A program made the position numbers and the translations under genes. 14,159 nt of DNA from DASTDY01 sp035457345. GTDB lineage: Bacteria > Patescibacteriota > Saccharimonadia > Saccharimonadales > EFPC-124. Shown here piece after piece: positions 13,095 to 14,159 of the stretch (the first letter of the stretch is position 1; each line of letters begins with the position of its first letter). The stretch is from the NCBI GenBank assembly GCA_035457345.1, contig DATIBT010000069.1:1-14159 (forward strand), given 5' to 3'. The notes beneath the pieces were generated by a model. The model made no database searches and was not told where the DNA came from. It was given only the letters and a program-made list of their open reading frames with translations.

Positions 13095-13126
13095 TTGGTG
13101 TATACTTTTATATCACATACTATCAA
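13095..13126. promoter_or_regulatory. Overlapping divergent promoters of radA and the 65-aa gene
   Basis: Plus strand: TTGGTG (13095-13100), 17-nt spacer, TACTAT (13118-13123), toward radA. Minus strand: TTGATA (13126-13121), 16-nt spacer, TATACA (13104-13099), toward the 65-aa gene. The two overlap almost fully, so polymerase can serve only one at a time. A further TACAAT at 13159-13164 could be a second radA -10. Confidence 0.55.
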
Positions 13127-13176
13127 TTCTTACAATTTCACTTATGGATAAGATGCAGTACAATGCAAAGGTACTT

Positions 13177-14159
13177 ATGCCGAAAAAACCAGTCAGTCAA
13201 TTTGTTTGCCAGCAATGTGGTGCCGTACGCGCAAAATGGGCGGGGCGCTGCGATAATTGCGGTAGTTGGAATAGCTTTGTTGAACAAATAAACGAGGCAG
13301 TGGGCACCAACGCGGTATCTACGAGCAAGGGGAAACCGCTTAGCCCGGTCGCCATTGGCGAGGTCGCCCCAAGCGATCAAAAAGGTCGCATTGCCACGGG
13401 GCTGCCAGATGTCGATTTGGTGCTTGGCGGCGGCATTGTACCTGCGAGCGTTATGCTCATTGCTGGCCAGCCTGGCATTGGTAAATCAACCCTCCTCATG
13501 CAGCTGGCGTATCTGACAGCCAAAACATTGCCGGTGTTGTACGTCAGTGGCGAGGAGTCGGCAGGACAAGTAAAAGTGCGGGCCACGCGGCTTGGGGCGA
13601 GTCATGAGAATTTGCATTTAGTTTCATCGACGTCGGCCGATGACATTGCGGCGACTATTCGTGGGGGGAAGTACCAGCTTGTTATTGTTGACTCAATCCA
13701 GACACTCGCAATGGAGTCGCTTAGTTCGGCACCCGGCAGCGTGGGGCAAATTACCAATTCGTCTAACTTGCTTACACAGGCAGCTAAGGCGACTAACACG
13801 GCGCTTGTGTTGGTTGGTCATGTTACCAAAGAGGGAAGTATTGCCGGGCCAAAAGTGCTGGAACATATGGTAGATGTGGTGCTCAATTTGGAGGGTGATC
13901 GTTACGGTGGGTTTAAGGTATTGCGGGCTATTAAAAATCGCTATGGCTCAACCAACGAGGCAGCAATTTTTGAAATGAGCGACGAAGGCCTGACTCCTGT
14001 TGAAAACCCCTCGGCCGCCTTATTGGAAGAGCGCTTAAGCAGTGATGGGTCGGTAGTATTAGCCACTCTCGAGGGTAATCGTCCGTTGCTTGTGGAAATC
14101 CAAGCACTGGTAAATAAGACCAACTTCGGGTATCCTAAGCGCACAGCCTCGGGGTTCGA
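13177..14159 (+). CDS. radA: DNA repair protein RadA, 3' end cut by the window
   Basis: RadA (Sms) is a RecA-like ATPase acting as a hexameric helicase on recombination intermediates. The first 327 residues are present and the frame is open at the window end. Seen: an N-terminal zinc ribbon with C11, C14, C25 and C28; Walker A GQPGIGKS at 97-104; Walker B LVIVDSIQ around 168-175; and the RadA-specific KNRYG at 253-257. The C-terminal Lon-like domain begins near 295 (VLATLEGNRPLLVEIQALV) and is incomplete. The start at ATG 13177 gives MPKKPVSQFVCQQCG, the usual RadA N-terminus, with AAAGGT (13168-13173) upstream. In-frame ATGs at 13144 and 13153 would add 11 or 8 residues and are less likely. 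Confidence 0.95.
   Translation, partial: MPKKPVSQFVCQQCGAVRAKWAGRCDNCGSWNSFVEQINEAVGTNAVSTSKGKPLSPVAIGEVAPSDQKGRIATGLPDVDLVLGGGIVPASVMLIAGQPGIGKSTLLMQLAYLTAKTLPVLYVSGEESAGQVKVRATRLGASHENLHLVSSTSADDIAATIRGGKYQLVIVDSIQTLAMESLSSAPGSVGQITNSSNLLTQAAKATNTALVLVGHVTKEGSIAGPKVLEHMVDVVLNLEGDRYGGFKVLRAIKNRYGSTNEAAIFEMSDEGLTPVENPSAALLEERLSSDGSVVLATLEGNRPLLVEIQALVNKTNFGYPKRTASGF

Noticed and set aside
1..14159. UGA recoding (Gly or Trp), as in some CPR phyla
   Set aside because: rnhB and two orphan genes end with TGA at sensible places, and conserved genes contain no internal TGA.
1..14159. CRISPR array, insertion sequence or prophage
   Set aside because: No spaced direct repeats, transposase, integrase or phage structural genes seen.

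Overview
The window looks like chromosomal DNA from a Candidate Phyla Radiation bacterium, most likely Candidatus Saccharibacteria (TM7). This is an inference from gene content and protein character: a large M1 aminopeptidase, short stand-alone NusA, ClpC, RadA, L19, small orphan proteins, very short intergenic spaces and some starts with little or no Shine-Dalgarno. No database search was possible. Stop codons TAA, TAG and TGA all end recognisable genes where expected, so the standard genetic code fits. I see no mobile element, CRISPR array, phage gene or rRNA.

Layout, left to right. 1-711: an unrecognised ORF, possibly running in from outside the window. 784-1272: rplS (ribosomal protein L19), ending at a strong symmetric terminator. 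1313-1885 (minus): an unrecognised ORF, divergent from the rnhB-yraN pair (1915-2807, RNase HII and a YraN/UPF0102 endonuclease-fold protein, overlapping by 4 nt). These converge, with an 11-nt overlap, on a minus-strand pair: the M1 aminopeptidase gene (3594-6155) and a 265-aa protein with a ParB/sulfiredoxin-like DG..R motif (2797-3594). 6175-7312 holds two GC-rich orphan genes with their own promoters and strong hairpins. nusA (7393-8568) follows, with a terminator-like hairpin in its leader. 8619-9183 (minus) holds a third orphan gene with a tRNA-like fold directly after its stop codon. clpC (9331-11811) is preceded by a CIRCE operator and is followed after 6 nt by a membrane-anchored HEXXH protein (11818-12798). 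A fourth GC-rich orphan gene (12876-13073, minus) diverges from radA, which is cut off by the window end.

How the parts relate. The backbone is housekeeping: translation (L19), transcription elongation/termination (NusA), genome maintenance (RNase HII, YraN, RadA) and proteolysis (M1 aminopeptidase, ClpC, the HEXXH membrane protein). The CIRCE operator places clpC, and probably the downstream metalloprotease-like gene, under HrcA heat-shock control. Set into this backbone are four single orphan genes that are visibly richer in GC (62-67% in the stretches I counted, against roughly 38-57% in sampled lines of pepN and clpC), have good ribosome binding sites and sit beside strong RNA hairpins.

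The most unusual signal is the element at 8619-8694 (minus). It has tRNA acceptor, D and T arms and an encoded CCA, but the anticodon arm ends in a GCAA tetraloop and so appears to have no anticodon. It starts six bases after the stop codon of an orphan gene and shares a 9-base repeat with the nusA terminator next to it.
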